NCBI RefSeq assembly: GCF_024359525.1
Contig: NZ_JAKZEU010000004.1
Span: 372,001-436,000, forward strand
Length of the DNA stretch: 64,000 nucleotides
Source: Paracoccus albicereus
Lineage (GTDB): Bacteria; Pseudomonadota; Alphaproteobacteria; Rhodobacterales; Rhodobacteraceae
Reading direction: 5' to 3'
The notes below the pieces were generated by a model, which ran no database searches, was not told where the DNA came from, and was given only the letters and a program-made list of their open reading frames with translations. This document shows positions 34,723-44,276 of the stretch, piece by piece (the stretch's first letter is position 1; each line of letters begins with the position of its first letter). A program made the translations under genes and the position numbers.

Positions 34723-35994
34723 ATGAGCGGCTCGGACGCGATCCTCGAACGGCTGCTGAGCCTGCACCCGAAGGTCATCGACCTTTCCTTAGACCGGATG
34801 GAGCGCATCCTGTCCGCCTTGGGCAACCCCGAGCGGCGCATCCCGCCGGTCATTCACATTGCGGGGACCAACGGCAAAGGCTCGACCCAGGCGATGATCC
34901 GCGCCGGACTCGAGGCCGGAGGTGCGCGCGTCCACGCCTATACTTCGCCGCACCTCGCGCGATTTCATGAGCGTATCCGGCTGGCGGGCGATCTGATCGC
35001 CGAGCCTGATCTGGCCGCAATTCTGCAGGAGTGCGAAGCCGCGAATGGCGGCCTGCCGATCACGTTCTTCGAAATCACGACGGCAGCGGCGTTTCTCGCC
35101 TTTTCGCGCAGCCCCGCCGATTACACGCTGCTGGAGGTCGGACTTGGCGGGCGGCTGGACGCGACCAACGTGATCGATGCGCCTCGGCTTAGCGTCATCA
35201 CGCCGATCAGTATCGATCATACGCAATATCTGGGCGACACGCTGACGCTGATCGCAGGCGAAAAAGCCGGCATCCTCAAGCGTCGTGTGCCGGGCATCGT
35301 CGCACCGCAGCCCGACGAGGCGCTGACGGTGATCGAAGCGCGCGCCGCGAAGCTGGGTGCGCCGCTGTCGATCGCAGGACAGCATTGGCATGCTCGGCGC
35401 GAGGGCGATGCGCTGATCTATCAGGACGAGCGCGGCCTGCTGGATCTGCCGCTGCCCAACCTGCCCGGCCCGCATCAGATCGAGAATGCGGGGACCGCGC
35501 TGGCCGCGCTGCGGGCGCTCGGCGCCACCGCAGAACAGACCGAGGCCGCCGTGACCCACGCCGAATGGCCCGCGCGGATGCAGCGCCTGCGCCACGGCCC
35601 GCTGGTCGATCTGGCGGGACCGCAGGCTGAAATCTGGTTGGACGGGGGCCACAACCCCGCGGGTGGCAAAGCGGTGGCCGCCACGCTTGGCGCAATGCCG
35701 CGACGGCCCACGCATCTGGTCTGCGGGATGCTGAACACCAAGGACGTGACAGGCTACATGCGGCCGCTGGCCGCTGTCGCCGACAGCCTGACCGCGATCG
35801 CCATCCCGGGCGAGCCGAACACGCTGCCTGCCGAGGATACGGCCTCCGCCGCCGATCGCGCCGGTCTGGTCGCTGGCACCGCGCCCGATGCCGAGACCGC
35901 GATCCGCGACATCGTCGCCTCGGAACCGGCCAGCCGGATCCTGATCTGCGGCTCGTTGTATCTGGCGGGGCGCGTGCTGCAGCAGAACGGCTGA
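34723..35994 (+). CDS. folC: Folylpolyglutamate synthase/dihydrofolate synthase
   Basis: A 423-residue Mur-ligase-type enzyme that adds glutamate to dihydropteroate and folates. It has the ATP loop HIAGTNGKGSTQAMI near residue 45, SPHLARFHERIR, LEVGLGGRLDATN, and the domain junction DGGHNPAGGKAVA. Its coupling with accD is the usual arrangement in bacteria. The ATG at 34723 follows accD closely. Confidence 0.95.
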   Translation: MSGSDAILERLLSLHPKVIDLSLDRMERILSALGNPERRIPPVIHIAGTNGKGSTQAMIRAGLEAGGARVHAYTSPHLARFHERIRLAGDLIAEPDLAAILQECEAANGGLPITFFEITTAAAFLAFSRSPADYTLLEVGLGGRLDATNVIDAPRLSVITPISIDHTQYLGDTLTLIAGEKAGILKRRVPGIVAPQPDEALTVIEARAAKLGAPLSIAGQHWHARREGDALIYQDERGLLDLPLPNLPGPHQIENAGTALAALRALGATAEQTEAAVTHAEWPARMQRLRHGPLVDLAGPQAEIWLDGGHNPAGGKAVAATLGAMPRRPTHLVCGMLNTKDVTGYMRPLAAVADSLTAIAIPGEPNTLPAEDTASAADRAGLVAGTAPDAETAIRDIVASEPASRILICGSLYLAGRVLQQNG

Positions 35995-36004
35995 CGCGCC
36001 GCGA

Positions 36005-37105
36005 TCACCCCTGCGCGTCGCCCCAGCCCGCCTCCTGCATCTCGGCCAGACGGCTGGCGGTACGCCGAAACTCGAAGCTTCCCTCGCCTTCCGGATAAAG
36101 CGCGTCAGGCACCGCCTCGGCGCTGGCGATCAGGCGAACCTTGGCCTCGTAAAGCGTATCGATCAGCGTGACGAAACGCTTGGCCTTGTCGAAGGTCTCG
36201 CGACCCAGCCGGGGAATGCGGTCGATCATCAGCACGTCCAGCGCCTCGGCCAGTGCCAGATAATCGGCTGGACCCAGCGGCTGCCCGCACAGGTCCTGGA
36301 ACGAAGCGCGGCCGATACGCCCCGACTTGGCCGCAAGGCTCAGTTCCCGCCTTCCGACGGTGATCTTGCCCGGCTCGGGCGCCGCCCCATCGGTCAAAGC
36401 GGCCCAGATCCGGTCCAGCGCCGCGTCTGCATTCTCGTCAGGCGGCGTGAACCAGACCTGATCACCCGCCTCGCCGTCCAGACGATAATCCGTCGCGCTG
36501 GCCAACTCGCAGACGTCCATACGCTGCTGGATCAGATCGATGAACGGAAGAAACAGATCGCGGTTGAGCCCGTTCTTGTAGAGGTCGGCGGGCGCCCGGT
36601 TCGAGGTGGTGACGATGCGCACACCCCGCTCGAACAGCACCTGGAACAGTCGACCGACGATCATCGCATCGGCGATATCGGTGATCTGCATTTCATCGAA
36701 GCACAGAAGCCGCGCCTGCTGCGCAATCCCTTCGGCGACCGGCCGCACGACGTCCTGATCGCCGCGACTGCGGGCCTGCTCCAGCCCGGCCTGAACCTCC
36801 TGCATGAAGGCGTGGAAATGGACCCGTCGCTTGGCCTCGATCGGCGCCGCCTCCATCGTCAGATCGAGCAGCATCGATTTGCCACGCCCGACATCGCCCC
36901 ACAGGTAGACCCCGCCCGATCCTGTCTGCGGCGCAGAGGCGCTGTCGCGAGAAAACCACGACCGCCATCCTGCACTGCGCTCGGGCGGGCGGCCCAAATC
37001 CACCAGCAGCGCATCCAGGACCGGCAGGACACCCCGTTGCGCAGGATCTGCCTCGATCGCACCTGCGGCGACACGGCTTTCGTATAACTGACTGACCGTC
37101 TTCAT
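36005..37105 (-). CDS. zapE: Cell division protein ZapE (AFG1-like ATPase)
   Basis: A 366-residue AAA-type ATPase. Walker A is WGDVGRGKSMLLDL near residue 73, Walker B LLCFDEMQITDIADA, and TSNRAPADLYKNGLNR is the sensor region. In E. coli ZapE binds FtsZ and destabilises Z-rings; mitochondrial AFG1 homologues act in respiratory complex turnover. ATG 37105 gives MKTVSQLYESRVAAG, typical of the family. It is convergent with folC. Confidence 0.92.
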   Translation of the reverse strand: MKTVSQLYESRVAAGAIEADPAQRGVLPVLDALLVDLGRPPERSAGWRSWFSRDSASAPQTGSGGVYLWGDVGRGKSMLLDLTMEAAPIEAKRRVHFHAFMQEVQAGLEQARSRGDQDVVRPVAEGIAQQARLLCFDEMQITDIADAMIVGRLFQVLFERGVRIVTTSNRAPADLYKNGLNRDLFLPFIDLIQQRMDVCELASATDYRLDGEAGDQVWFTPPDENADAALDRIWAALTDGAAPEPGKITVGRRELSLAAKSGRIGRASFQDLCGQPLGPADYLALAEALDVLMIDRIPRLGRETFDKAKRFVTLIDTLYEAKVRLIASAEAVPDALYPEGEGSFEFRRTASRLAEMQEAGWGDAQG

Positions 37106-37193
37106 GGGCTTCCGATGCCACGCGTCGCGCACCGCTCGCAAGGTCGATCGGCATCAAAGACACGCCTCGCCTATATTCATCGCGCCAGCTAGC

Positions 37194-37218
37194 GGAACAT
37201 CGGGGGGCGAGATACGTT
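37194..37218 (+). promoter_or_regulatory. EcfG-type promoter (GGAAC-N16-CGTT)
   Basis: GGAAC at 37194-37198 and CGTT at 37215-37218, exactly 16 bases apart, is a full match to the general-stress sigma factor consensus of alphaproteobacteria. The expected start of transcription is about 20 bases before the ATG at 37246. An inverted repeat GTTAC-ACAC-GTAAC (37219-37232) lies over the start. Confidence 0.65.
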
Positions 37219-37245
37219 GTTACACACGTAACGAGTGAGTGACAC

Positions 37246-37614
37246 ATGACGAGTCGAGTCCCCGCGGCCGCATCGCTGGCCGTCCTCCTGAGCATCGCGC
37301 AGCCTGTCCACGCCGGTGGTTACGTGGCTCCGGTGGTCGAGATAATTCCACCCGTCGACATGCCGGCCCCTCCAACCGCCCCGAACTGGTGGTTGATCGG
37401 TGGGGTCGCCGCACTCGGCGTTCTCTGCCTGATCGTCTGTGGTGGCGATGATGATGATGCTCGCGGTGGCTCGGATGACGACGATGACGACGACAACCCG
37501 GTCATTCCACCGGTGACGCCGGTTCCGGTGCCCGCGGCATTCATCGGTGCAGCGACCGGCATCGCAGCCTTGGGTGGCGCAGCCATTCGCCGTCGTCGCA
37601 AAACACGGGCCTAA
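37246..37614 (+). CDS. Asp-rich membrane/surface protein with VPxPA-type tail
   Basis: A 122-residue protein with a signal peptide (residues 1-23, ending VHAGG), a Pro-rich linker, a hydrophobic stretch NWWLIGGVAALGVLCLIVC, two Asp runs (DDDD and DDDDDDD, with GGS between), and a C-terminus VPVPAAFIGAATGIAALGGAAIRRRRK that resembles VPLPA/PEP-CTERM sorting tails. I do not recognise a named family. The Asp runs could bind divalent cations. A consensus EcfG promoter and a strong terminator flank it, so it looks like a single stress-induced gene. Confidence 0.7.
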   Translation: MTSRVPAAASLAVLLSIAQPVHAGGYVAPVVEIIPPVDMPAPPTAPNWWLIGGVAALGVLCLIVCGGDDDDARGGSDDDDDDDNPVIPPVTPVPVPAAFIGAATGIAALGGAAIRRRRKTRA

Positions 37615-37638
37615 GTCAGTAAGCATTCGCGATGCAGC

Positions 37639-37668
37639 AACCGCGCCGGAAACGGCGCGGTTTTTTGC
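37639..37668 (+). terminator. Intrinsic terminator after the Asp-rich protein gene
   Basis: Perfect stem CCGCGCC / GGCGCGG with loop GGAAAC, extended by AA/TT, followed by TTTTTT. Confidence 0.92.
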
Positions 37669-37690
37669 TTGTGCGGATCTTGGGAAATCC

Positions 37691-37766
37691 TGGTGCCGGT
37701 GAAGGGACTCGAACCCCCGACCCCATCATTACGAATGACGTGCTCTACCAGCTGAGCTACACCGGC
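37691..37766 (-). tRNA. tRNA-Thr (CGT)
   Basis: A 76-nt cloverleaf with encoded CCA on the minus strand. Acceptor GCCGGTG pairs with CACCGGC, and the anticodon loop TTCGTAA carries CGT, reading ACG. The T arm contains GTTCGAGTC. Confidence 0.95.
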
Positions 37767-37807
37767 ATCTGGTGTGCCGCGGCGGATAGCAGGTTCCGCG
37801 CGGGTCG

Positions 37808-37846
37808 AAAAGGGGGCGCCACCGTTTTTTGCAACGGTGTCCGCCC
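37808..37846 (-). terminator. Terminator of the hemD-mic60-hemY operon
   Basis: On the minus strand GGGCGGACACCGTT pairs with AACGGTGGCGCCC around loop GCAAAA, followed by CCTTTTCG. It lies directly downstream of hemY and upstream of tRNA-Thr. Confidence 0.75.
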
Positions 37847-37861
37847 TGTCTCATTTCCGCT

Positions 37862-39643
37862 CTACTTGCCCTGACGTGTCGCGCGGTTTTCGGCCTCGCG
37901 GGCGGGCACGTCAAACTCCGCGCTGCGGATCGGATGCCGTTCAGGCTCGGGCTTTGGCTCAGCCTCTGCGACGACCGAAACGTATTCATCTTCGCGCGGC
38001 ACCATGCCCGGAGCGACCAGCGGTACCTCGATCCGAGCGCCAGATTTCGGTGGGACGCTCTGGTTCACCGACCCGCTCTGAATGTCGGATGCTTTTGGCT
38101 CTGCATCCGGCGCAGCCGGCGTATCCCGCAGCGGCGCTGCGGAGGGTTCCGGCGCGGCCATAGGCCTGGAGGGCTCACTTCCGTGATCCACATCAACGGT
38201 CGCGGATGGCGCCGCCTCCTGCGCGTCTTCGATCTGCACATCATGCTTTTCGGGTTGCGGCCGGGGACCAACGAGCAAGGGCAGCATCTCGGCACCCGGG
38301 GTTGCCCCAGCGGGTGCCAGCTTCTCGTCAGGTTCACGCCAGCTCAACGTATCGAAGCCACCGCACTTGTCGCAGACCGGCGCCCATTCGACCATCACGT
38401 TCTGGCAGGTATCGCAAACCCATTGCGGACCACGGCTGGCCGTCAGCGCACGCGCCAACCAGCCGCGCACCACGGCGTCGTCGGCACCCTCACCCCGTTC
38501 GATCGCCGCCATGATCGACAGCGTTCGCACCGTCGGATGAACCTCGGCCAGATCGCCCAAGGCACGGCGCGCGCCGGGGAAGTCTTCCGCTGCCAGCAGC
38601 AGTTCTGCCCTCAACAGCCGCGTTTCTTCGTGATCTGCGTTCTTGCGCATCAACCCGTCAAAGCGCTTGAGACGTGCGGCCGGCGTTTCGTCCGGCGCGA
38701 TCTCGGCATAGGCGGCCGCGACGTCGGGATGTGGCCGGACCGACCAGGTCTTTTCCAGAACCCGGCTGGCATTGCGATAATCCTTCTGGGCGAGGTAGCT
38801 GCGCGCTGCGAGGATCGCGGCCGGGATAAGGTCAGGCGAGGCACGGTTTGCAGAGATCGCAGCCTCACGTGCGCTGATCGAGTTGCCCTGGGCCAGAACC
38901 TCGCGCGCCTCCTGAAGCGCCAGCACTGCATCGCGACGAATATGGATGTCCTTGGGCAATTCACCTTGCTTGCGCTTGTCCTTCAACAGGCCGCGCGCAC
39001 CTTTCCAGTCGCCCTGCTTCAGCTCCAGTTCCAGCAACTGGTTCTGCAGCTCAGCGTGGCGCGGCTTCATGGCATAGGCTTTCTGCGCCAGTTGCAAGGC
39101 AGTCGCCGTATCACCTTCGGCAAGCTTCTGGCGCATCAGGCCGCGCACGCCGACGAAACGGGTCCGATCGTCATCTAGCAGCTTTCGATAGACCTGACCG
39201 GCGCGAGCGTTGTCGCCGGCGACTTCCGCTGCCTGAGCGGCAAGTAGGTTGGTGACGTGCGGCTTGTCGAGATACTTCTCTGCCTTCGCGGCCTTTTCCT
39301 GCGCAAGACGACCTTCACCAGCGGCGACAGCAAGCATCCCTTCGCCCAGGGCCTCATACCCTTTGCGTTCCCGCGAGCGAGCGAAATGACGGCTGATCGC
39401 GGTCTCGTCCCCGGCGAGAAAGCGCAGAAACGCGAAGAACAGACCGAGAATCTTGAACGCGACCCACGCCAGAACCATCAGCACGAGTAGGCCGATGATC
39501 ATCTGGATCGGGCCCAGATAGAATTCGGTACCGTTGAATTGCAGGCGCAGCGCCTGATCGGTCTGCGCCAACTCGTTCGCGCCCAACGCGATGGCCAGTA
39601 CGACGGCAAAGAAGAAGAGGATTTTCAGCAGGGACAGTAGCAT
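37862..39643 (-). CDS. hemY: HemY N-terminal domain protein with C-terminal zinc ribbon
   Basis: A 593-residue inner-membrane protein. Two N-terminal helices (about 3-20 and 40-65) form the HemY_N domain, followed by TPR-like helical repeats (EGMLAVAAGEGRLAQEKA through LLRAELLLAAEDFPGARRAL). Near residue 400 it has WVCDTCQNVMVEWAPVCDKCGGF, a four-cysteine zinc ribbon as in LapB/YciM proteins. A disordered tail with many Glu and Pro ends it. It ends the heme operon; a direct role in heme synthesis is unproven for this HemY class. ATG 39643. Confidence 0.9.
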   Translation of the reverse strand: MLLSLLKILFFFAVVLAIALGANELAQTDQALRLQFNGTEFYLGPIQMIIGLLVLMVLAWVAFKILGLFFAFLRFLAGDETAISRHFARSRERKGYEALGEGMLAVAAGEGRLAQEKAAKAEKYLDKPHVTNLLAAQAAEVAGDNARAGQVYRKLLDDDRTRFVGVRGLMRQKLAEGDTATALQLAQKAYAMKPRHAELQNQLLELELKQGDWKGARGLLKDKRKQGELPKDIHIRRDAVLALQEAREVLAQGNSISAREAAISANRASPDLIPAAILAARSYLAQKDYRNASRVLEKTWSVRPHPDVAAAYAEIAPDETPAARLKRFDGLMRKNADHEETRLLRAELLLAAEDFPGARRALGDLAEVHPTVRTLSIMAAIERGEGADDAVVRGWLARALTASRGPQWVCDTCQNVMVEWAPVCDKCGGFDTLSWREPDEKLAPAGATPGAEMLPLLVGPRPQPEKHDVQIEDAQEAAPSATVDVDHGSEPSRPMAAPEPSAAPLRDTPAAPDAEPKASDIQSGSVNQSVPPKSGARIEVPLVAPGMVPREDEYVSVVAEAEPKPEPERHPIRSAEFDVPAREAENRATRQGK

Positions 39644-39653
39644 TGCAATCCTC

Positions 39654-41387
39654 TCAATTCGTCTCTGGCGCCGGCTCAGCAGCCGGTTGTTCTGCGGCGG
39701 TCGGCTCGCCTGTTGGTTCCGAGGCCGGAACGCCATCTTGGGCTTCGGTTGGCTCGGTTGGCGCGCTCGTTGGCTGCGACGGGGCCTCAGCATCAACTTG
39801 ATTGGCTTCGTCGCCTGCCGAGGTGTCAGTTAGACTGCCCTGGCCGGCCTCGTCGGCCGCCTCTGGTGTAGCGGCGTCTGCCTCGCTCGTCGCGTCCGAG
39901 CCGGCAGCAGCATCGGTCACAGGCTCTCCACCACCCGCGAGTTCCGCCACCGCAGCCCGCGCCTCGGTATGGGCTTGGGCGCCAGCCAGCCATTCGGCCA
40001 TTGCAGGGGCGTTGCGGGCAGGCTCGGGAAGCGTGTCGAGTTCGCTCAGCGCGGCTTGGATATCACCTTCGGCGACTGCTGCTCCTGCTCGCGAAAGAAC
40101 GGCGTCGGGGTCATCCCCTTGACGTGGCTCCACCGATCGCGCACCCGTCTGCGCACGAAGGAAGTTCGCGATCACGCCGCCCGCGCCTTCGTCGGGCGCA
40201 CCGTCGCGAAGCGCGGCGCGCAGCGCTTGGCGTGCCGCGGGGTCGTAGTTTTCCTGCAAGGTGGCGAGCGTCGGCGCTTCTGCCGTGACCGCTGCTGGCG
40301 GTTCGATTCCGGCCTCACGGAGGTCATCGATCGCCGCCTCGGTGGACACGCCCTGGTCGAGCGCATTCTGAAGTGCCGCGACCGCGGCGATAGCCTCGGC
40401 GCGGCGGGTCGACTCTTCGGCAGCCTGCTGCAACGATTCCGCTTCCGCGCGCGCCGCCTCGATCTGCTGAGTGGCCTCTTCGGCCGCGGCGCGGATCTGC
40501 TCTTGCGCTTCCGAGACCTGCTCGTTCAACGCCTGTGCCTGATCCGAAGCGGCATCGTTGCTCGATTGTTCAGAAAGGGCCTGCATCTGTTGCGCCATTT
40601 CCTCCAGGCGCGCCTGCAATGCTGCGACGTCCTGCGCACCGCTGCTTTGGCCATCGCCCCCAGACTGCTCGATCGACTGCGCCAGAGTGTCGATCCGCTG
40701 TGCCTGTGCTTCGATGGCAGCCTGTAGTTCGGGCGTGGTGTCGGCGCCCTCTGGCATGTCCGCGATGATGTTTCGAGCGGCATCTTCGGCGGCGCTGCGC
40801 GCCTCTGCCAGCAGCGCCTCGTTATCCGAAGACCCCGATTGCGGCAGCCAGCCAGGCGGCAACGACGGCAGGGCGACGATTGTCACGGCCGATCCAAGAC
40901 CGGCGGCAATGACGCCACCCAGCACCAGCGGCCAGAAGCCCGACCGATGTTTGACATCCGCCGAACCCGACGCCGGCAACACCGGCGGCTCGCTGGGACG
41001 CGTGATCGGTTCGGATTCCGCGGGTGTCGCCTCTTCACGTGCTGGCCCCGTCAGGTCAGGCGGCGTCTCGGCAGATGACCTGGCGTTGTCCGAAGCAGAG
41101 GCATCGGCGCTTCCCCTGTTAGCCGGCGCGGTTTCCATCGAAGATGCTTCGCCGGCATTCCAAGGTTCAGTCGTCTTCTTTTTGGTTGCGGGAATGGCAC
41201 CGTCCCCTGGCGCCTCGCCGACCAGCGCCGAGGATGCGGGCTGGACAGGCCCGACGTCGGGCTTCTCCTTCTTATCCGATCCCGCGGCATCGACCGGCGT
41301 CGAGGTTACCGTCTTTTCCTGGTCGGCCGGTTTCTTCCGCGTGTTCTTCTTCGGGGTGGTTTCGTCAGCCTCGGTCGGTTTTTTCAC
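39654..41387 (-). CDS. Mic60/mitofilin-like membrane protein (COG4223)
   Basis: A 577-residue protein starting with GTG. A long charged Lys/Pro/Ala region (1-148) is followed by one membrane helix (FWPLVLGGVIAAGLGSAVTI, about 151-173), a periplasmic coiled coil (about 190-350, many Ala/Gln/Glu), and a short mitofilin-like signature (ARQALRAALRDG, LSELDTLPEPARNAPAMAEWL). Position between hemD and hemY is the known alphaproteobacterial mic60 locus; these proteins shape intracytoplasmic membranes. About 95 low-complexity residues (Ala/Glu/Thr/Pro) follow the signature. Confidence 0.82.
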   Translation of the reverse strand: MKKPTEADETTPKKNTRKKPADQEKTVTSTPVDAAGSDKKEKPDVGPVQPASSALVGEAPGDGAIPATKKKTTEPWNAGEASSMETAPANRGSADASASDNARSSAETPPDLTGPAREEATPAESEPITRPSEPPVLPASGSADVKHRSGFWPLVLGGVIAAGLGSAVTIVALPSLPPGWLPQSGSSDNEALLAEARSAAEDAARNIIADMPEGADTTPELQAAIEAQAQRIDTLAQSIEQSGGDGQSSGAQDVAALQARLEEMAQQMQALSEQSSNDAASDQAQALNEQVSEAQEQIRAAAEEATQQIEAARAEAESLQQAAEESTRRAEAIAAVAALQNALDQGVSTEAAIDDLREAGIEPPAAVTAEAPTLATLQENYDPAARQALRAALRDGAPDEGAGGVIANFLRAQTGARSVEPRQGDDPDAVLSRAGAAVAEGDIQAALSELDTLPEPARNAPAMAEWLAGAQAHTEARAAVAELAGGGEPVTDAAAGSDATSEADAATPEAADEAGQGSLTDTSAGDEANQVDAEAPSQPTSAPTEPTEAQDGVPASEPTGEPTAAEQPAAEPAPETN

Positions 41388-41459
41388 GTCTCTTCCCCGT
41401 CAAAGCAGTCATTCAGCCGGTCGCATGGCAGATGGTCGGCCATCATGCGACGCGCGCGA

Positions 41460-42182
41460 TCACGTTCGGTTCAACCCGTCTCTATCAGGAATGTTCCCTG
41501 AAAGCAGGGGCCTAATTGCATCCAGCGTCGCCGCCGCAGTGGGGGCCGCAGCAATCGTCATGCTGCCGCGATCGCCGGCGACGGACCGCCATGATTGCGC
41601 GACAGCCTCGCTCAAGGCAACCACGCTCAAGGGTGCCGGCGCGTCCCCGATCTCCGCTGCGACGAGACGCGCGGCGCGGGGCGAAAAGAGCGGCAGGATC
41701 ACAGGTGTCCTTCCGGCCAGCAGGGCCTGTGCCGCCTCGTTCAACGGCACCTCCAACTGGTCATAGACGACAATGCCGGGCACACCGCTGTCGCCCGCGA
41801 CATGGCGTCCGTGCGGGTGGATGAGATCCAGCCCGGAGACGGCGATCAGCGGTTTCAGTCCGGCCAGATCGCCGGATCCTTCGATCACCCGAAAGCCCGC
41901 GTCGCGCGCGGCCTTGGCCGTCGCGGGCCCGACGCAATAGGCAGGCCGGCCGCGCGAAGGCAGCGATGCTGGCACGGCGTGGACAGACGTCAGTACCACC
42001 CCCTCGGCTCTTTGTATCAAGGTTGGATCGTGCGCGACCGGCTCGATCCGAAGGATGGATGAGATCACGACCCGCTCGGCCGCCAGCATCGTAGCGAAAG
42101 CGCGCGCCTGTGGTTCTGGCCGAGTGATCAGAACACACGGAACGGAATGGTGCGGGTCTGCTTCGGGCGGGTCACTCGGCAT
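41460..42182 (-). CDS. hemD: Uroporphyrinogen-III synthase
   Basis: A 240-residue enzyme closing hydroxymethylbilane to uroporphyrinogen III. The sequence is poorly conserved as usual for HemD but shows ITRPEPQARAFATML near the start, VVLTSVHAV, AYCVGPATAKAARDAGF and a C-terminal VALSEAVAQSWR. Its position, divergent from tsaD and upstream of mic60-hemY, supports the call. hemC is not in the window. Confidence 0.88.
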   Translation of the reverse strand: MPSDPPEADPHHSVPCVLITRPEPQARAFATMLAAERVVISSILRIEPVAHDPTLIQRAEGVVLTSVHAVPASLPSRGRPAYCVGPATAKAARDAGFRVIEGSGDLAGLKPLIAVSGLDLIHPHGRHVAGDSGVPGIVVYDQLEVPLNEAAQALLAGRTPVILPLFSPRAARLVAAEIGDAPAPLSVVALSEAVAQSWRSVAGDRGSMTIAAAPTAAATLDAIRPLLSGNIPDRDGLNRT

Positions 42183-42257
42183 GGCATTCGCGCCGCTCTT
42201 TTGTTACCACCACAGGGGTAAGCGCCCCCGGCGCACCCCGCAAGGCCGCCCCGCTTC

Positions 42258-43334
42258 ATGCCCGCCCCATCCAAGCTTGTCTTTCTCGGCATCGAAAGCA
42301 GCTGCGACGACAGCGCCGCCGCGATCGTGCGCGGGGATCGCACGATCCTGTCGTCAATCGTCGACGGCCAGACTGCGCTGCACGCCGAGTTCGGCGGCGT
42401 CGTTCCCGAAATCGCGGCCCGCGCCCATGCCGAGCGGCTGGATCTGTGCGTCGAACGCGCGCTGGCAGAGGCCGGTGCGGATCTTCACGATCTCGATGGT
42501 ATTGCGGTGACGGCCGGCCCGGGCCTGATCGGCGGCGTGATGGCGGGCGTGATGCTGGCCAAGGGCTTGGCGGCCGGGACGGGTCTGCCGCTGGTCGGCG
42601 TCAATCATCTGGCCGGTCACGCGTTGACGCCCCGCCTCACCGACGATCTGGCCTTTCCCTATCTGATGCTGCTGGTATCCGGCGGTCATTGCCAGTTCCT
42701 GCACGTTACGGGACCCGACGATTTCACGCGGATCGGCGGGACCATCGACGACGCGCCGGGCGAGGCCTTTGACAAGGTCGCCAAGCTCTTGGGGCTAGCC
42801 CAGCCCGGCGGACCGGCGGTCGAGGCCGAGGCCCGGGACGGCGACGCGCTGCGCTTCGCGCTGCCGCGTCCGCTTCTGGATCGCGAGGGCTGCGATCTGT
42901 CCTTTTCGGGTCTGAAAACGGCTGTCCTGCGCGCGCGTGACGGGCTGGTCGCCGCGCAGGGCGGGCTGCGCGCGCGGGACCGGGGAGACCTTTGCGCCGC
43001 TTTTCAGAATGCCGTGTCAGAGGTGCTGGCCGAAAAGGCCCGACGTGCGCTGCAGCACACGGGTGCGCCGGTCTTGGCGGTGGCGGGCGGGGTCGCAGCA
43101 AACGGGACTATCCGCACCGCTTTGCAGGATGTAGCGACGGCGGCGGGCGCGCGTTTCACGGCGCCGCCTCTAGCCCTTTGCACCGACAACGGCGCGATGA
43201 TCGCCTGGGCAGGAATCGAGCGGTTTCGCGAAGGCAATCGCGACGGCATGGATCTTGTGGCACGCCCGCGCTGGCCCCTCGACACCAGGGCCGCGCCGAT
43301 GCTGGGGACGGGCAAACGCGGGGCCAAGGCATGA
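42258..43334 (+). CDS. tsaD: tRNA N6-adenosine threonylcarbamoyltransferase
   Basis: Transfers threonylcarbamate to A37 of tRNAs that read ANN codons. The 358-residue ASKHA-fold protein starts [17 protein letters not shown] and has the metal ligands in [11 protein letters not shown], plus [22 protein letters not shown] and [11 protein letters not shown]. It overlaps gpsA by an ATGA. Confidence 0.97.
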   Translation: MPAPSKLVFLGIESSCDDSAAAIVRGDRTILSSIVDGQTALHAEFGGVVPEIAARAHAERLDLCVERALAEAGADLHDLDGIAVTAGPGLIGGVMAGVMLAKGLAAGTGLPLVGVNHLAGHALTPRLTDDLAFPYLMLLVSGGHCQFLHVTGPDDFTRIGGTIDDAPGEAFDKVAKLLGLAQPGGPAVEAEARDGDALRFALPRPLLDREGCDLSFSGLKTAVLRARDGLVAAQGGLRARDRGDLCAAFQNAVSEVLAEKARRALQHTGAPVLAVAGGVAANGTIRTALQDVATAAGARFTAPPLALCTDNGAMIAWAGIERFREGNRDGMDLVARPRWPLDTRAAPMLGTGKRGAKA

Positions 43335-44275
43335 GCAACGTCGCGATCCTGGGCGCCGGTGCGTTCGGCACGGCACTGGCGGTGGCGCTGTCGGCCCGCG
43401 GGCCGGTGACATTATGGGGACGCAATATTGCCTGGGGCCGCGAAAATCCGCGCCTGCCCGGTGTCTCGCTGCCAGACACGATCACCATCACCGACGATCT
43501 GGCGCATGTTGCGGCCCCGGTGATCCTGTTGGCTCTGCCCGCTCAAAGCCTTCGCACCTTTCTGGTGCATAAGGCGGCGCTGCTGGACGGACGCGATCTG
43601 GTCAGTTGCGCGAAGGGCATCGATCTGGACCGACTGACCGGGCCTTCACGCCTGATCGCCGAAGCCTGTCCAGCGGCGCGGGTCGCCGTCCTGACAGGGC
43701 CCAGCTTTGCCGCCGACATCGCCCGCAATCTGCCGACAGCGCTGACACTCGCCTGCGAGGACGCGAAGGTGGGGGAGACGCTGCAGGAACGATTGTCCAC
43801 GCCAACCCTGCGGCTTTACCGAACGACGGATGTCATCGGTGCGGAACTGGGCGGCGCGCTGAAGAACGTGATCGCCATCGCGGCGGGTGTCGTCGCGGGG
43901 GCCGGTCTTGGCGACAGCGCGCGCGCCGCGATCGTCACGCGCGGTTTCGCCGAGATGACGCGCATGGCCGCGCGGCTTGGCGCGCGTCCCGAAACGCTAA
44001 GCGGCCTTTCGGGCCTCGGCGATCTGGTCCTAACCTGCAGCTCGACCCAGTCGCGGAATTTCCGCTTCGGCCACGCGCTCGGCGCGGGCGAGGCTTTCGA
44101 CGCGGCGATCACGGTCGAGGGTGCAGCGACCGCACGCGCCATCGCCGCGATGGCCGATGACGCAACGGCCGAAATGCCGATTGCCGCGATGGTCGCCGCG
44201 CTTGCGGAAGGTCGCGTTTCCGTGGACAACGCGATCACCCAACTTCTGAACCGTCCGTTGAAGCAAGAGGTCTGA
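43331..44275 (+). CDS. gpsA: NAD(P)H-dependent glycerol-3-phosphate dehydrogenase
   Basis: A 314-residue enzyme reducing dihydroxyacetone phosphate to sn-glycerol-3-phosphate for phospholipids. The Rossmann motif [17 protein letters not shown] is at the start, and [15 protein letters not shown], the catalytic lysine region [14 protein letters not shown] and [14 protein letters not shown] follow. It lies in the tsaD-gpsA-YciI-EVE overlapping operon. Confidence 0.96.
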   Translation: MSNVAILGAGAFGTALAVALSARGPVTLWGRNIAWGRENPRLPGVSLPDTITITDDLAHVAAPVILLALPAQSLRTFLVHKAALLDGRDLVSCAKGIDLDRLTGPSRLIAEACPAARVAVLTGPSFAADIARNLPTALTLACEDAKVGETLQERLSTPTLRLYRTTDVIGAELGGALKNVIAIAAGVVAGAGLGDSARAAIVTRGFAEMTRMAARLGARPETLSGLSGLGDLVLTCSSTQSRNFRFGHALGAGEAFDAAITVEGAATARAIAAMADDATAEMPIAAMVAALAEGRVSVDNAITQLLNRPLKQEV

Positions 44276-44276
44276 C

